Part shown: one piece after another, positions 1-8,013 of the stretch
How positions within the stretch are numbered: the stretch's first letter is position 1
Layout of the letters: every line of letters starts with the position of its first letter
NCBI RefSeq assembly: GCF_010686765.1
Contig: NZ_JAAGWF010000020.1
Location: 62,001 to 126,000 of the forward strand
Source of the DNA: Geodermatophilus sabuli
GTDB taxonomy: Bacteria; Actinomycetota; Actinomycetes; Mycobacteriales; Geodermatophilaceae
Direction of reading: 5' to 3'
Length of the DNA stretch: 64,000 nucleotides
Translations under genes and position numbers: made by a program
Notes under the pieces: model-generated
Told to the model about the DNA's origin: nothing
Seen by the model: the letters and a program-made list of their open reading frames with translations, nothing else
Database searches by the model: none

Positions 1-358
1 TGCGGTCGGCCTCGGCCTGCGCCTGGGTCAGGGCCTCCTCGGCGGCGAGGTAGGCCGCACCCGCGGCCTCGGCCTGGACACCGAAGCGCTCCAGCTCGCC
101 CTCGGCGGCGGCCACCAGCGCGGCGATCCGGCCGACCTCGGCGGCGACGGCCTCCTGCGTCGTCTGCGCCTCCCCGAGCTGGGAGTCGGTCGGGTTGGGC
201 GGCGGCGCCGGCGCGGCGCCGGCGGGGGCGATGGTGCCCAGGAGCACGGCGCCGGTGACGGCGCCGGCCAGGGTGATCCGCAGCGCCCGCGTCCGCGGAC
301 GGCGTCCCGGGCCCCCGGTGGGGTCGGACGCGCGCCGGTGGGGACGGCTGAGCAGCAT
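1..358 (-). CDS. Secreted coiled-coil protein, N-terminal part (NlpC/P60-type hydrolase likely)
   Basis: The visible 119 codons are the N-terminus; the rest lies outside the window. A basic start is followed by a hydrophobic segment (about residues 27-48) ending in an Ala-rich cleavage-like site, so it should be exported. After a short Pro-rich stretch an Ala/Glu/Gln-rich region begins that looks like the coiled coil found ahead of the catalytic domain in actinobacterial NlpC/P60 peptidoglycan hydrolases. The catalytic domain is not visible, so the enzyme class is inference. The ATG has AGGGAG six bases upstream. Confidence 0.6.
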   Translation of the reverse strand, partial: MLLSRPHRRASDPTGGPGRRPRTRALRITLAGAVTGAVLLGTIAPAGAAPAPPPNPTDSQLGEAQTTQEAVAAEVGRIAALVAAAEGELERFGVQAEAAGAAYLAAEEALTQAQAEADR

Positions 359-526
359 GACGCTCCCTGGGGAAGAGGGGAGTGGAGTCGGCGCAGCGTC
401 GCATCGTCACGCCAGGTGACAAAGCCAACACGCGGCACAGTGGTCACACTGCGCTCGTCAGCCCGCCCGGTCCACTTCTGTCCCTCTTGTTGTCGTCACC
501 CGTCGGGGTGACCTTGAGGGCTGCCG

Positions 527-1342
527 TCAGCTTTCTGGAGAAGGCGACCGTTCCAGTTCCGTCGTCAGCTCCGCGAGCTCCGCACCGCCGGCCATCAACC
601 GGGTGATCTCCTCGACGCTGACCTCGCCCTTCGCGAAGTCGCCGAGACTGCGCCCCCGGCCGAGCAGGAGGAAACGGTCCCCCACGGGGTGCGCGTGGTG
701 GGGGTTGTGCGTGATGAAGACCACACCCACCCCCCGGTCGCGCGCCTGGCTGATGTAGCGCAGCACGATGCCGGCCTGCTTCACCCCCAGCGCCGACGTC
801 GGCTCGTCCAGGATCAGCACCCGCGCACCGAAGTGGACGGCGCGGGCGATGGCCACCGACTGCCGCTCCCCGCCGGAGAGGGTGCCCACGGGCTGGTCGG
901 GATCGCGGATGTCGATGCCCATGGCCAGCAACTCCCGGCGCGTCGTCTCCTTGGCCGTCGCGGAGTCGAACCGGCGGAACGGGCCGCGGCCGCGCGTGGG
1001 CTCGGCGCCCAGGAAGAAGTTCCGCCAGATGGCCATCAGCGGGATCATCGCCAGGTCCTGGTAGACGGTGGCGATCCCGGCGTCGAGGGCGTCCCGGGGA
1101 GCACCGAAGGACACCGGCGCCCCGTCGAGCAGCACCTCGCCGCGGTCGGGCGGGTGCACCCCGGCGAGGACCTTGATCAGCGTGGACTTGCCCGCCCCGT
1201 TGTCCCCGAGCACGCAGGTCACCTCGCCCGCGCGGACGGTGGTGCTGATGCCGTCGAGGGCGATGACCGAGCCGAAGTCCTTGCCGACGCCCCGGAGCTC
1301 CAGGAGCGGTGCCGCGCCGCTCCCCCGCACCGCGTCGGTCAC
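527..1342 (-). CDS. Sugar-type ABC importer, single-domain ATPase
   Basis: A 271-residue ATP-binding subunit energising the permease encoded just upstream. It has an intact Walker A (GDNGAGKST, near residue 46), a Q-loop (VYQDL), the signature LSGGERQ, Walker B ([10 protein letters not shown]) and an H-loop His in FITHNPHH. It carries one nucleotide-binding domain, like FrcA-type proteins, not the two-domain RbsA/XylG form. The GTG start overlaps the permease stop (GTGA), so the genes are translationally coupled. A paralogue of the same length near 31 kb has lost several of these motifs. The substrate is not identifiable. Confidence 0.92.
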   Translation of the reverse strand: MTDAVRGSGAAPLLELRGVGKDFGSVIALDGISTTVRAGEVTCVLGDNGAGKSTLIKVLAGVHPPDRGEVLLDGAPVSFGAPRDALDAGIATVYQDLAMIPLMAIWRNFFLGAEPTRGRGPFRRFDSATAKETTRRELLAMGIDIRDPDQPVGTLSGGERQSVAIARAVHFGARVLILDEPTSALGVKQAGIVLRYISQARDRGVGVVFITHNPHHAHPVGDRFLLLGRGRSLGDFAKGEVSVEEITRLMAGGAELAELTTELERSPSPES

Positions 1343-2388
1343 CGCCGGGCCGCCTCGGCGTAGCGCCGGACCAGCCGGTTGGCGAGGACGGCGAGCAGCA
1401 GCATGACGCCGAGGAAGAAGTAGAACCAGTCCGCGTCCCACCGCAGGTAGACGATGCCCAGCTGCGTCATCCCGAAGATCAGCGCACCGAGGGACGCCCC
1501 GACGGCCGAGCCGAACCCGCCGGTCAGCAGGCAGCCGCCGATGACCGCCGCGACGATGTAGATCAGCTCCTGGCCGATGCCGGTGTTGGCCTGCACGGAG
1601 GTCAGCCGGACGGCGAGGGTGACGCCGACGAACCAGGCCGCGGTCGCCGTGGTCATGAACAGGGTGATCGTCGTCCGCCGGGCCGGGACGCCGACGTTGC
1701 GGGCGGCCACCTCGTCCCCGCCGGTGGCGAACACCCAGTTGCCGAACCGGGTGCGCAGCAGCACCCAGGTGGCCAGGGCGGTGGCCAGCACCCACCACAG
1801 GACAGCCACCCGGAACTCCACGCCGGCGATCTCCAGGCGGGAGGCGAACACCCACTCCGCGCTGCCGTAGCCCGCCGCCCCGGCGATCCCGGCCGCGGTG
1901 ACCGTGCCGGTGAACAGCTTGGTCAGGCCCAGGTTGAGGCCCTGCAGCATGAGGAAGGTGCCCAGCGTGATGATGAAGCTGGGCAACCCGGTGCGGGTCA
2001 CCAGCCAGCCGTTGAGGAACCCGATGGCCAGCGCCACCACGAGGGCGACGGCGATCGCCAGCCAGATGTGCTGCTCGAACTCGACGGCGACGATGCCGAC
2101 CGTCAGCGCCGTCGTGCCGGTCATGACGCCGGCGGACAGGTCGAAGTGGCCGCCGATCATCAGCAGCGCGACCGCGACGGCCATGATGCCCAGCGTCGAG
2201 GCGGGGTCCAGCCAGTTCGCCACCCCGGACAGCGACCGGAACACCGACGACTGCAGGGCGAAGAACGCGAAGATCACCACCGCGCCGATGAGGGCGCCGA
2301 GTTCCGGCTTGACCAGCAGCCGGCGCAGCGGGCCGACGGCGGCCAGGCGCTCGTCGGCCCGCCGCGGAGCCTCCGTCGTGGCGCTCAG
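1339..2388 (-). CDS. Sugar-type ABC importer, permease (RbsC/XylH family)
   Basis: A 349-residue integral membrane protein with the alternating hydrophobic segments of ribose/xylose-type permeases and the conserved GGHFDLS and [12 protein letters not shown] stretches. It forms the channel of the importer with the lipoprotein and ATPase on either side. The start is odd: no ATG, GTG or TTG lies in frame near the beginning. The best candidate is a CTG overlapping the binding-protein stop (CTGA), which gives an N-terminus the same length as the paralogue near 30 kb. A later GTG would remove the first membrane segment. The function is firm; the start is less so. Confidence 0.88.
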   Translation of the reverse strand: MSATTEAPRRADERLAAVGPLRRLLVKPELGALIGAVVIFAFFALQSSVFRSLSGVANWLDPASTLGIMAVAVALLMIGGHFDLSAGVMTGTTALTVGIVAVEFEQHIWLAIAVALVVALAIGFLNGWLVTRTGLPSFIITLGTFLMLQGLNLGLTKLFTGTVTAAGIAGAAGYGSAEWVFASRLEIAGVEFRVAVLWWVLATALATWVLLRTRFGNWVFATGGDEVAARNVGVPARRTTITLFMTTATAAWFVGVTLAVRLTSVQANTGIGQELIYIVAAVIGGCLLTGGFGSAVGASLGALIFGMTQLGIVYLRWDADWFYFFLGVMLLLAVLANRLVRRYAEAARR

Positions 2389-3368
2389 CGGGTGCCGGCC
2401 GAGGCCAGGTCGGCGATGGCGTCGACGTTCTGCGCGTCGACGATGCCGGGGCCGGTGAGCACCGGCTGCCCGCCCCCGACGGTGTTCAGGTTCTCCGCGT
2501 ACAGCTGGAGCATCACGATCGGCAGGTAGCCCTGCTCGTACTGCTGCTGGTCGACGGCGAAGGAGATGTCGCCGCCCTGGATGCCGGTGATGACGTCCTG
2601 GTTGAGGTCGAAGGTGGCCACCTGCGCGTCGGAGCCGGCGTCGGAGACGGCGGCGACCGCCACCGCGGCCACCGCGGAGTTCAGGGTGAGCACCCCGTCG
2701 ATGGTCGGGTCGCTCTGCAGCTGCGAGGTGATCGTCGACTGCGCGGACTGCAGGTCGTTGATGTCCACCTGCAGCGGGGTCAGCTGACGGCCCAGCCCCT
2801 CGGCGGCGCCGCCGCAGCGCTGCTCGTGGCCGATGTTGCCGGCCTCGTGGATGACGCAGAGGACGTTCTGCGCGCCGTCGGCGGCGAGCCGCCGGCCGGC
2901 GCCCTGACCGGCGATCACCTCGTCCTGGCCGACGTGGCCGATGGCGCCGAACTCCGCCGACCGGTCGCCGCCGGAGTTGATCGTGACCACCGGGATGCCG
3001 GCGTCGACGGCCGCCTGGATCGAGTCCTGGAGCGCGTCGGGGTTGGCCATGGAGACGACGATGCCGTCGACGTCCTGGTTCACCGCGGCGTCGATCAGCT
3101 GGGACTGGCGCTGCGGGTCGCCGTCGCTCTGGTAGTCCACCGACACCCCGAGGTCCTCCCCCGCCGCCTCGGCGCCGTTCTGCACGACGTCCCAGAAGGC
3201 GTCGCCGGCCGAGCCGTGGGTCACCACGGAGAAGGACAGGTCCCCGCCGTCCCCGCCGCCCGAGCCATCCCCGCTGTCGGCGGTGGCACTGCCGCCGTCG
3301 GTGGTGCAGGCGGAGAGCAGCAACGGCGCCGCGACCGCGAGAGCCAGCAGTCGCCTGGGTGCAGCCAT
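2385..3368 (-). CDS. Sugar-type ABC importer, substrate-binding lipoprotein
   Basis: A 327-residue periplasmic-binding-protein-type receptor (Peripla_BP_4 family). The N-terminus is a lipoprotein signal ending in LSAC, followed by a Gly/Asp/Ser linker. The mature part has the family look: a [11 protein letters not shown] start, a [13 protein letters not shown] lobe and a [11 protein letters not shown] hinge. It should capture a sugar or polyol and deliver it to the downstream permease. The ATG is preceded by GGAGGA. It is first in a three-gene operon with overlapping ends. The ligand cannot be read from sequence. Confidence 0.92.
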   Translation of the reverse strand: MAAPRRLLALAVAAPLLLSACTTDGGSATADSGDGSGGGDGGDLSFSVVTHGSAGDAFWDVVQNGAEAAGEDLGVSVDYQSDGDPQRQSQLIDAAVNQDVDGIVVSMANPDALQDSIQAAVDAGIPVVTINSGGDRSAEFGAIGHVGQDEVIAGQGAGRRLAADGAQNVLCVIHEAGNIGHEQRCGGAAEGLGRQLTPLQVDINDLQSAQSTITSQLQSDPTIDGVLTLNSAVAAVAVAAVSDAGSDAQVATFDLNQDVITGIQGGDISFAVDQQQYEQGYLPIVMLQLYAENLNTVGGGQPVLTGPGIVDAQNVDAIADLASAGTR

Positions 3369-3397
3369 GGGTCCTCCGTGGGCCAGCGGGGGTGTGC

Positions 3398-3408
3398 GAT
3401 CCAGGATC
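3398..3408. promoter_or_regulatory. GATC palindrome upstream of the sugar ABC operon
   Basis: GATCC-A-GGATC is a perfect 11-base palindrome 30 bases upstream of the importer's first gene. Read on the minus strand it contains GATCCTGGA. The same 9-mer occurs on the plus strand at 3477-3485, just before the vdh -10 box. This could be a shared operator for the two divergent units; that is inference from two copies. Confidence 0.3.
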
Positions 3409-3491
3409 ATGCCCGCCCGCCCGGTCGGCCGGACGACGGACCCGCGTCCTGCCCGCCATCGAGCACCCGGTCGGGCGATCCTGGACCGTCC

Positions 3492-3497
3492 TACGCT
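3492..3497 (+). promoter_or_regulatory. -10 box TACGCT, leaderless vdh start
   Basis: TACGCT ends six bases before the GTG of the valine dehydrogenase gene, so the transcript should begin at or next to the start codon. No Shine-Dalgarno sequence precedes the GTG, which fits. Confidence 0.6.
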
Positions 3498-3503
3498 CGG
3501 ACC

Positions 3504-4568
3504 GTGGACGTTCTCGGCTCGGGTCACGAACAGGTCGTCTTCTGCTCCGACCCCGGCTCCGGCCTCCGGGCGGTCATCGCGATCTACTCGACGGCGCTGG
3601 GCCCGGCGCTGGGCGGCACGCGGTTCCACCCCTACCCGACCGAGGAGGCGGCGGTCGCCGACGCCCTCGCGCTGTCGAAGGCGATGGCCTACAAGAACAG
3701 CCTGGCCGGCCTCGACCTCGGCGGCGGCAAGGCGGTCATCATCGGCGATCCGCACACCGACAAGACCGAGGCGCTGCTGCGCGCCTACGGCCGGTTCGTC
3801 GAGTCCCTGGGTGGCCGGTACCTGACCGCCTGCGACGTCGGCACCCACAACGCCGACCTCGACGTCGTGGCCCGCGAGACCCGGTACGCGCACGGCCGGT
3901 CGGAGGCCTACGGCGGCTGCGGGGACTCCTCGGTGCTGACCGCCTACGGCGTCTTCCAGGGCATGCGGGCCGCCGCCGAGCACCGCTGGGGCAAGCCCTC
4001 GCTGGCCGGGCGCACCGTCGCGGTGGCCGGCGTCGGCAAGGTGGGCAGCTGGCTGGTCGACCGGTTGGTCGAGGACGGCGCCGACGTGGTGGTCACCGAC
4101 GTCGACGCGGCCGCGGTGGAGCGGGTCCTCGCCCGCCACCCCGCCGTGGACGCCGTGGACGACACCGCGACGCTGGTGCGGACGCCGTCCGACGTCTACG
4201 CCCCCTGCGCCCTGGGCGGCGCACTGGACGACGAGACGGTCGCCGCCCTGGAGGCGGAGATCGTCTGCGGTGGCGCGAACAACCAGCTGGCGCACGAGGG
4301 CACCGCGGAGGCGCTGCTGCGGCGCGGCGTCCTCTACGCCCCGGACTACCTGGTCAACGCCGGCGGGGTGATCCAGGTGGAGGACGAGCGGCACGGGTTC
4401 TCCTTCGCCCGGGCCGAGGCCCGGGCCGCGGGCATCTTCGACGTGGCGCTGAGGGTCTTCCGCGCGGCCGACGAGCAGGGGACCTCACCGGCCGCCGCCG
4501 CCGACCGGCTGGCCGAGGAGCGCATGGCTGCGGTCGGCCGGCTGGCCACCATCCGCCTGCCGCGCTGA
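3504..4568 (+). CDS. vdh: Valine (Leu/Phe/Val) dehydrogenase
   Basis: A 354-residue NAD-dependent amino acid dehydrogenase that oxidatively deaminates branched-chain amino acids. It closely follows Streptomyces Vdh: GHEQVVFC near the start, an [11 protein letters not shown] block, the KAMAYKN and [10 protein letters not shown] lysine regions, the Rossmann motif [11 protein letters not shown] and the [12 protein letters not shown] block. The GTG start is chosen because a TACGCT -10 box sits six bases upstream. It diverges from the sugar importer. The last 17 codons recur as an isolated fragment 1.35 kb downstream. Confidence 0.92.
   Translation: MDVLGSGHEQVVFCSDPGSGLRAVIAIYSTALGPALGGTRFHPYPTEEAAVADALALSKAMAYKNSLAGLDLGGGKAVIIGDPHTDKTEALLRAYGRFVESLGGRYLTACDVGTHNADLDVVARETRYAHGRSEAYGGCGDSSVLTAYGVFQGMRAAAEHRWGKPSLAGRTVAVAGVGKVGSWLVDRLVEDGADVVVTDVDAAAVERVLARHPAVDAVDDTATLVRTPSDVYAPCALGGALDDETVAALEAEIVCGGANNQLAHEGTAEALLRRGVLYAPDYLVNAGGVIQVEDERHGFSFARAEARAAGIFDVALRVFRAADEQGTSPAAAADRLAEERMAAVGRLATIRLPR
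4512..4562 (+). repeat. Direct repeat, copy A (3' end of vdh)
   Basis: This 51-base stretch, the last codons of vdh, recurs at 5860-5910 with 46 of 51 bases identical. Weaker similarity continues about 20 bases further with a 3-base gap. The two copies bracket the secreted His/Asp-rich gene and a lower-GC stretch. Confidence 0.85.
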
Positions 4569-5106
4569 ACCCCCGGCGCCGGGACGCCCACCGTCTCGTT
4601 CCTCCGCGGCGCCGTGGATGCAGGTCGCAGTCAGCGCCATTCCCCACTGCGGGCAGTGCGGAATGACGCCAGCCGCCCGTCCCGGCCCCGGTGGTATCGA
4701 GTCCCGGGATCGTGCACACGCAGTGGAGACGCGCCCACCGAGAGTCGAGAAATGGCGTCGCCCGATGCTGTCCGCGAGTAATGAGACCCACCCGCGATCA
4801 CGCGCAGGAATTCGTCGATCGCGGGGTGCAATTGCCGACGGGGGCCGAGGTCGCGCCGGTCCCACATCGGGCCCGACATGCGGCACCGCCCACCAGTGGG
4901 AGCGTCGCGGCGGCCGCGTCCGCCCCGACCACCGTGGTGCTCCGAGGCCGCGCGCCCACTCGGTCGCAGGTCGCCGGTCCGACCATTGTCCGGGTCGAGG
5001 GTCGGGTGAGGGAATGTCGGGAAATGTATTCTTCCGTTACTGCACGGTATCGGTGACAGTTGTCGCGCCATGCTCCATCCCCACACAGTCACCCCGAGGA
5101 AAGCTC
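4569..5106. other. Gene-free, lower-GC stretch after vdh
   Basis: I see no credible coding frame in these 538 bases. Hand counts give 36/60 G+C at 4741-4800 and 37/60 at 5041-5100, clearly below the surroundings. It holds an inverted repeat near its start and a possible TATTCT -10 box at 5027-5032 for the following gene. Confidence 0.6.
4638..4665. terminator. Inverted repeat downstream of vdh
   Basis: Two 13-base arms (CATTCCCCACTGC and GCAGTGCGGAATG) match at 12 positions around a 2-base centre. Its place 70 bases after the vdh stop suits a terminator. There is no T-tract, and an operator for the downstream gene is also possible. Confidence 0.45.
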
Positions 5107-5766
5107 ATGCGACGTAGCTTCACGGTCTCGGCCGTAGCCGCCACCATCATCGGGCTCGGCACCACGCCCGCGCTGGCGCACGACGGGAACGGAGACGAGG
5201 ACAGGCACGGGCGCGGCGGGTTCGTACCGGTCGAGGAGATCGTCCCGGACTACTACGCGCCGGTCACGTTCGACGCATGCGGCGACACGATCACCATGGA
5301 GACCGGGGACGTGCGCCAGGTGGTGGCACGTCAGACCGTGTCGGCGGACAGCGTCTTCACGGAGTTCAGGGGCGGTTGGACGGTCGACCTCGTCCGCCAC
5401 TCCGACCACGCCAGGATCGACGAGCTGGACATCTCGGGCGCGGGCTCGGACGAGACCCGCCCCGACGGGATCTCCATCTACCTGGAGGGGCCGTCCATCC
5501 TCTTCCCGATGGACGACCTCCAGCGCCAGGCGATGAGGGACGCCGGGATCGAGACCGACCTCGCTTACTACGAGCGCGGCGTGGTCGAGATCGAGGTCGC
5601 GCTGGACGCCGCGGGTGTGCCCGTCTCGGAGGAGTGGACCCGGGTCGACGCCCGTATCCGGGACCTGTGCACGCAGTTCGACAGGGACGACGACCACCGT
5701 GACGACCGGCACCACCGCGACCACGCGCGCACGCACCACGAGGGCAAGACGCACCACCGCGGCTGA
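5107..5766 (+). CDS. Secreted His/Asp-rich protein of unknown function
   Basis: 219 residues. The signal peptide is clear: MRRS, a hydrophobic core and a PALA-type cleavage site near residue 24. The mature protein begins with a charged HDGNGDEDRHGRGG stretch and ends in a tail of about 30 residues dominated by His, Asp and Arg, which could bind divalent metals. Two Cys (near 58 and 198) could form a disulfide. I do not recognise the central domain. GAGGAAAG precedes the ATG. The gene is alone between two copies of the vdh 3' end in lower-GC DNA, which suggests acquisition. Confidence 0.75.
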   Translation: MRRSFTVSAVAATIIGLGTTPALAHDGNGDEDRHGRGGFVPVEEIVPDYYAPVTFDACGDTITMETGDVRQVVARQTVSADSVFTEFRGGWTVDLVRHSDHARIDELDISGAGSDETRPDGISIYLEGPSILFPMDDLQRQAMRDAGIETDLAYYERGVVEIEVALDAAGVPVSEEWTRVDARIRDLCTQFDRDDDHRDDRHHRDHARTHHEGKTHHRG

Positions 5767-5781
5767 CCCGCTGACGGACCG

Positions 5782-5813
5782 CAGCGCCGGACCACGCCGG
5801 GGGTCCGGCGCTG
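5782..5813 (+). terminator. Terminator hairpin after the secreted protein gene
   Basis: A perfect 12-bp stem (CAGCGCCGGACC / GGTCCGGCGCTG) around an 8-base loop, 16 bases after the stop codon. Confidence 0.75.
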
Positions 5814-5859
5814 TGCCGCGTACAGAGGGGGCGCGGGCGTCGGGCCCGGGGGCCCCGCA

Positions 5860-5910
5860 GCCGAGGAGCGCATGAGGGCGGTCGGCCGGCCGGCCACCAT
5901 CCACCTGCCG
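5860..5910 (+). repeat. Direct repeat, copy B (orphan vdh 3' fragment)
   Basis: A fragment matching the final codons of vdh at 46 of 51 positions, without the rest of the gene and with the stop region altered. Sequence before it does not resemble vdh, so this is a short end duplication and not a decayed full copy. Confidence 0.85.
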
Positions 5911-6019
5911 CCGACCCGCGGTGCTGGGACCAAGGACCCCTCCCAACGGGCCCGCGAGGGCGCACTCTCGTACCACCCGAGCAGCGGGGATCCTCTCCTC
6001 GGGACGACGGGGTGTCCAC

Positions 6020-6202
6020 ATGAACGATCTGATGACCACTGCCCGTTGCCCCCGGTGCGGAGACGTCGCGGCAGTCGGCTGGACCTGGTGGGAGGACCCG
6101 CCAGGCGCCCGTGCCGTCGAGTACGTGTGCCCCGGCTCCTGTGACCTGACGGCGGAGGAGCTCGTCGTCAGGTTCCCCGAGATGCACCGCTGGGACTTCT
6201 GA
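6020..6202 (+). CDS. Small CxxC zinc-ribbon-like protein
   Basis: 60 residues with CPRC near residue 10 and a second cysteine pair (CPGSC) near residue 39, a spacing suggestive of a single zinc ribbon. Trp residues and an acidic C-terminus (ending in HRWDF) complete it. I do not recognise a family. The ATG is preceded by a GGGGTG that could be a weak ribosome site. A longer in-frame start upstream would add low-complexity sequence overlapping the vdh-like repeat region. Confidence 0.6.
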   Translation: MNDLMTTARCPRCGDVAAVGWTWWEDPPGARAVEYVCPGSCDLTAEELVVRFPEMHRWDF

Positions 6203-6596
6203 CCCCTCCCCGCGCCGGACGTCGCCGAGGGGTCGTTCGTCACTGTGACGCACCGACCGGAGCCGACCCTGGGCCCGGACCACCGCAGGCGCGGGCCCGG
6301 TCGGGACGCGCCGTCCCGCGGTGGTACCGGTCCACGGCTTCTCCGACGACCGAGGGCGGCAGGAGAGCAGGCGACGAGGGCCCCGGCCCGCTGACCGGCA
6401 GCGGTCCGGAGGCCGTGTCCGGAGCCGCACGTGCCCTGGGAGCGACCCCGGTCGGGCGACAGCAGGGGGAGACCCGTGCCCGCCCTCCGTCCGTGTCGTA
6501 AGCTCGGTCGAGACACAGTCACTCAGTCGGGGTCGCCAGGCGGGCCGTCCAGCCCGGAGCTGGACTCCCGGACTCCGTAACGAGGGGGTCGAGCCG
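6203..6596. other. Gene-free stretch upstream of the DUF3073 gene
   Basis: 394 bases without a convincing gene. The only element I can support is a possible TAAGCT -10 box at 6499-6504, which would give the DUF3073 gene a leader of about 90 bases. Confidence 0.5.
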
Positions 6597-6818
6597 ATGG
6601 GGCGCGGCCGAGCGAAGGCCAAGCAGACACGCGTGGCCCGTGAGCTCAAGTACAGCTCACCGAACACCGATCTCTCTGCGCTGCAGAAGGAGCTCGCCGG
6701 ATCCACGCCGTCCTACACCGCCCCTCCCCGGGCGACGGACGACGACGAGGACGACGACGAGTTCGTCGACCGCTGGGCGGACGACGACACGGACGACGAC
6801 TGGGCAGCCAGCCGTTGA
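6597..6818 (+). CDS. DUF3073 family protein
   Basis: 73 residues matching the actinobacterial DUF3073 pattern: a basic MGRGRAKAKQTRVARELKY start, an NTDLSALQKEL block and a highly acidic tail rich in Asp and Glu. Function is unknown; the basic head and acidic tail suggest a nucleic-acid or protein contact. AGGGGG lies a suitable distance before the ATG. Strong hairpins follow it and separate it from the convergent purM. Confidence 0.85.
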   Translation: MGRGRAKAKQTRVARELKYSSPNTDLSALQKELAGSTPSYTAPPRATDDDEDDDEFVDRWADDDTDDDWAASR

Positions 6819-6845
6819 CCACCACCTGAACAGCACGGTCTGACC

Positions 6846-6884
6846 ACGAGGACACCGCGGCCCCCGGGGCCGCGGTGTCCTCGT
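6846..6884. terminator. Bidirectional terminator between the DUF3073 gene and purM
   Basis: A 17-bp perfect stem (ACGAGGACACCGCGGCC and its complement) around a 5-base C/G loop, 28 bases after the DUF3073 stop and downstream of convergent purM. Confidence 0.8.
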
Positions 6885-6919
6885 CATGGCCAGACCCCGT
6901 GCGCTCGGCGGTCCAGCGA

Positions 6920-6945
6920 CCGGGCACATCCGCGGATGTGCCCGG
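6920..6945 (-). terminator. Perfect 26-base palindrome after purM
   Basis: CCGGGCACATCCG is followed directly by its exact complement, with no loop bases, 10 bases beyond the purM stop. It probably forms a terminator hairpin. Confidence 0.65.
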
Positions 6946-6954
6946 CCGGACCCG

Positions 6955-8013
6955 TCAGCGGTAGTCGCCGACCAGCTCCGCGGCGGCGCCCTCGGCCGGC
7001 CGCGGACGCACCGTGCCGGCGACCCAGGCCGGCACACCGCGGGAGCTCAACGTCCCCACGACGGCGTCGGCCACGTCCGGGGCGATCGCGGCGACCATCC
7101 CGACGCCGCAGTTGAACGCCCGCTCGGACTCCGCGCGCGGCACCCCGTGCTCCTCGAGCAGGCCGACCGCGGCCGGCAGGGCCCAGGTGCTCCGGTCCAG
7201 CACGGCCGCCAGCCCGTCGGGGACGACGCGGGCGGTGTTGCCGGCCAGCCCGCCCCCGGTGATGTGCGCGAACGCGTGCACGGCGTCGACGCCGAACTCA
7301 GCCACGAGGGCCAGGCAGTCCAGCGCGTAGATGCGGGTGGGCTCCAGCAGGACGTCGCCCAGGGGGCGGTCCAGCCCGGCCGGGGTGGCGGCGAGGTCCA
7401 GGCCCGCGGCGGCCACGACCCGGCGGACCAGGCTGTAGCCGTTGGAGTGGAAGCCGGAGGAGGCCATCGCCACCACGACGTCACCCTCCCGGACCCGCTC
7501 GGGGCCGAGCACCGCGTCGGCCTCGACGACCCCGACGGCGGTCGCGGCCAGGTCGTAGTCGTCGGGTGCCATCAGGTCCCCGTGCTCGGCGGTCTCCCCG
7601 CCGACGAGCGCCGCGCCGGCCAGCGTGCAGCCGGTCGCGATGCCGGTGACGATCGCGGCGATGCGCTCGGGCACCACCCGACCGCAGGCCACGTAGTCCT
7701 GGAGGAACAGGGGCTCGGCGCCGCAGGCCACCAGGTCGTCGACGACCATGGCGACCAGGTCGATCCCGACGGTTTCGTGCCGGTCCAGCTGGCGGGCCAG
7801 GGCGATCTTCGTGCCGACGCCGTCGGTGGAGGAGGCGAGCAGCGGCGCCCGGTACTTCGCGGTGTCCAGCGCGAAGAGACCGGCGAACCCGCCGAGCCCA
7901 CCGACGACCTCCGGCCGGTTCGTCCGCTCCACCGCCGACCGCATGAGGGTGACGGCCCGCTCACCGGCATCGATGTCGACGCCGGACGCGGCGTAGGTGA
8001 ACGGCTGGCTCAC
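6955..8013 (-). CDS. purM: Phosphoribosylformylglycinamidine cyclo-ligase
   Basis: 352 residues. It closes the imidazole ring in purine synthesis, converting FGAM to AIR with ATP. Family markers are TYAASGVDIDAG at the N-terminus, STDGVGTK, GGETAEHGDL, SSGFHSNGYSL and AHITGGGLAGN. The GTG start overlaps the purF stop (GTGA), so it is the second gene of a purF-purM operon and probably coupled to it. Length is normal for the family. Confidence 0.95.
   Translation of the reverse strand: MSQPFTYAASGVDIDAGERAVTLMRSAVERTNRPEVVGGLGGFAGLFALDTAKYRAPLLASSTDGVGTKIALARQLDRHETVGIDLVAMVVDDLVACGAEPLFLQDYVACGRVVPERIAAIVTGIATGCTLAGAALVGGETAEHGDLMAPDDYDLAATAVGVVEADAVLGPERVREGDVVVAMASSGFHSNGYSLVRRVVAAAGLDLAATPAGLDRPLGDVLLEPTRIYALDCLALVAEFGVDAVHAFAHITGGGLAGNTARVVPDGLAAVLDRSTWALPAAVGLLEEHGVPRAESERAFNCGVGMVAAIAPDVADAVVGTLSSRGVPAWVAGTVRPRPAEGAAAELVGDYR

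Noticed and set aside
4569-5106. Integrase, transposase or tRNA gene that would explain the vdh end duplication
   Set aside because: I found no frame with such motifs and no tRNA-like sequence; only one inverted repeat and a possible promoter are visible.
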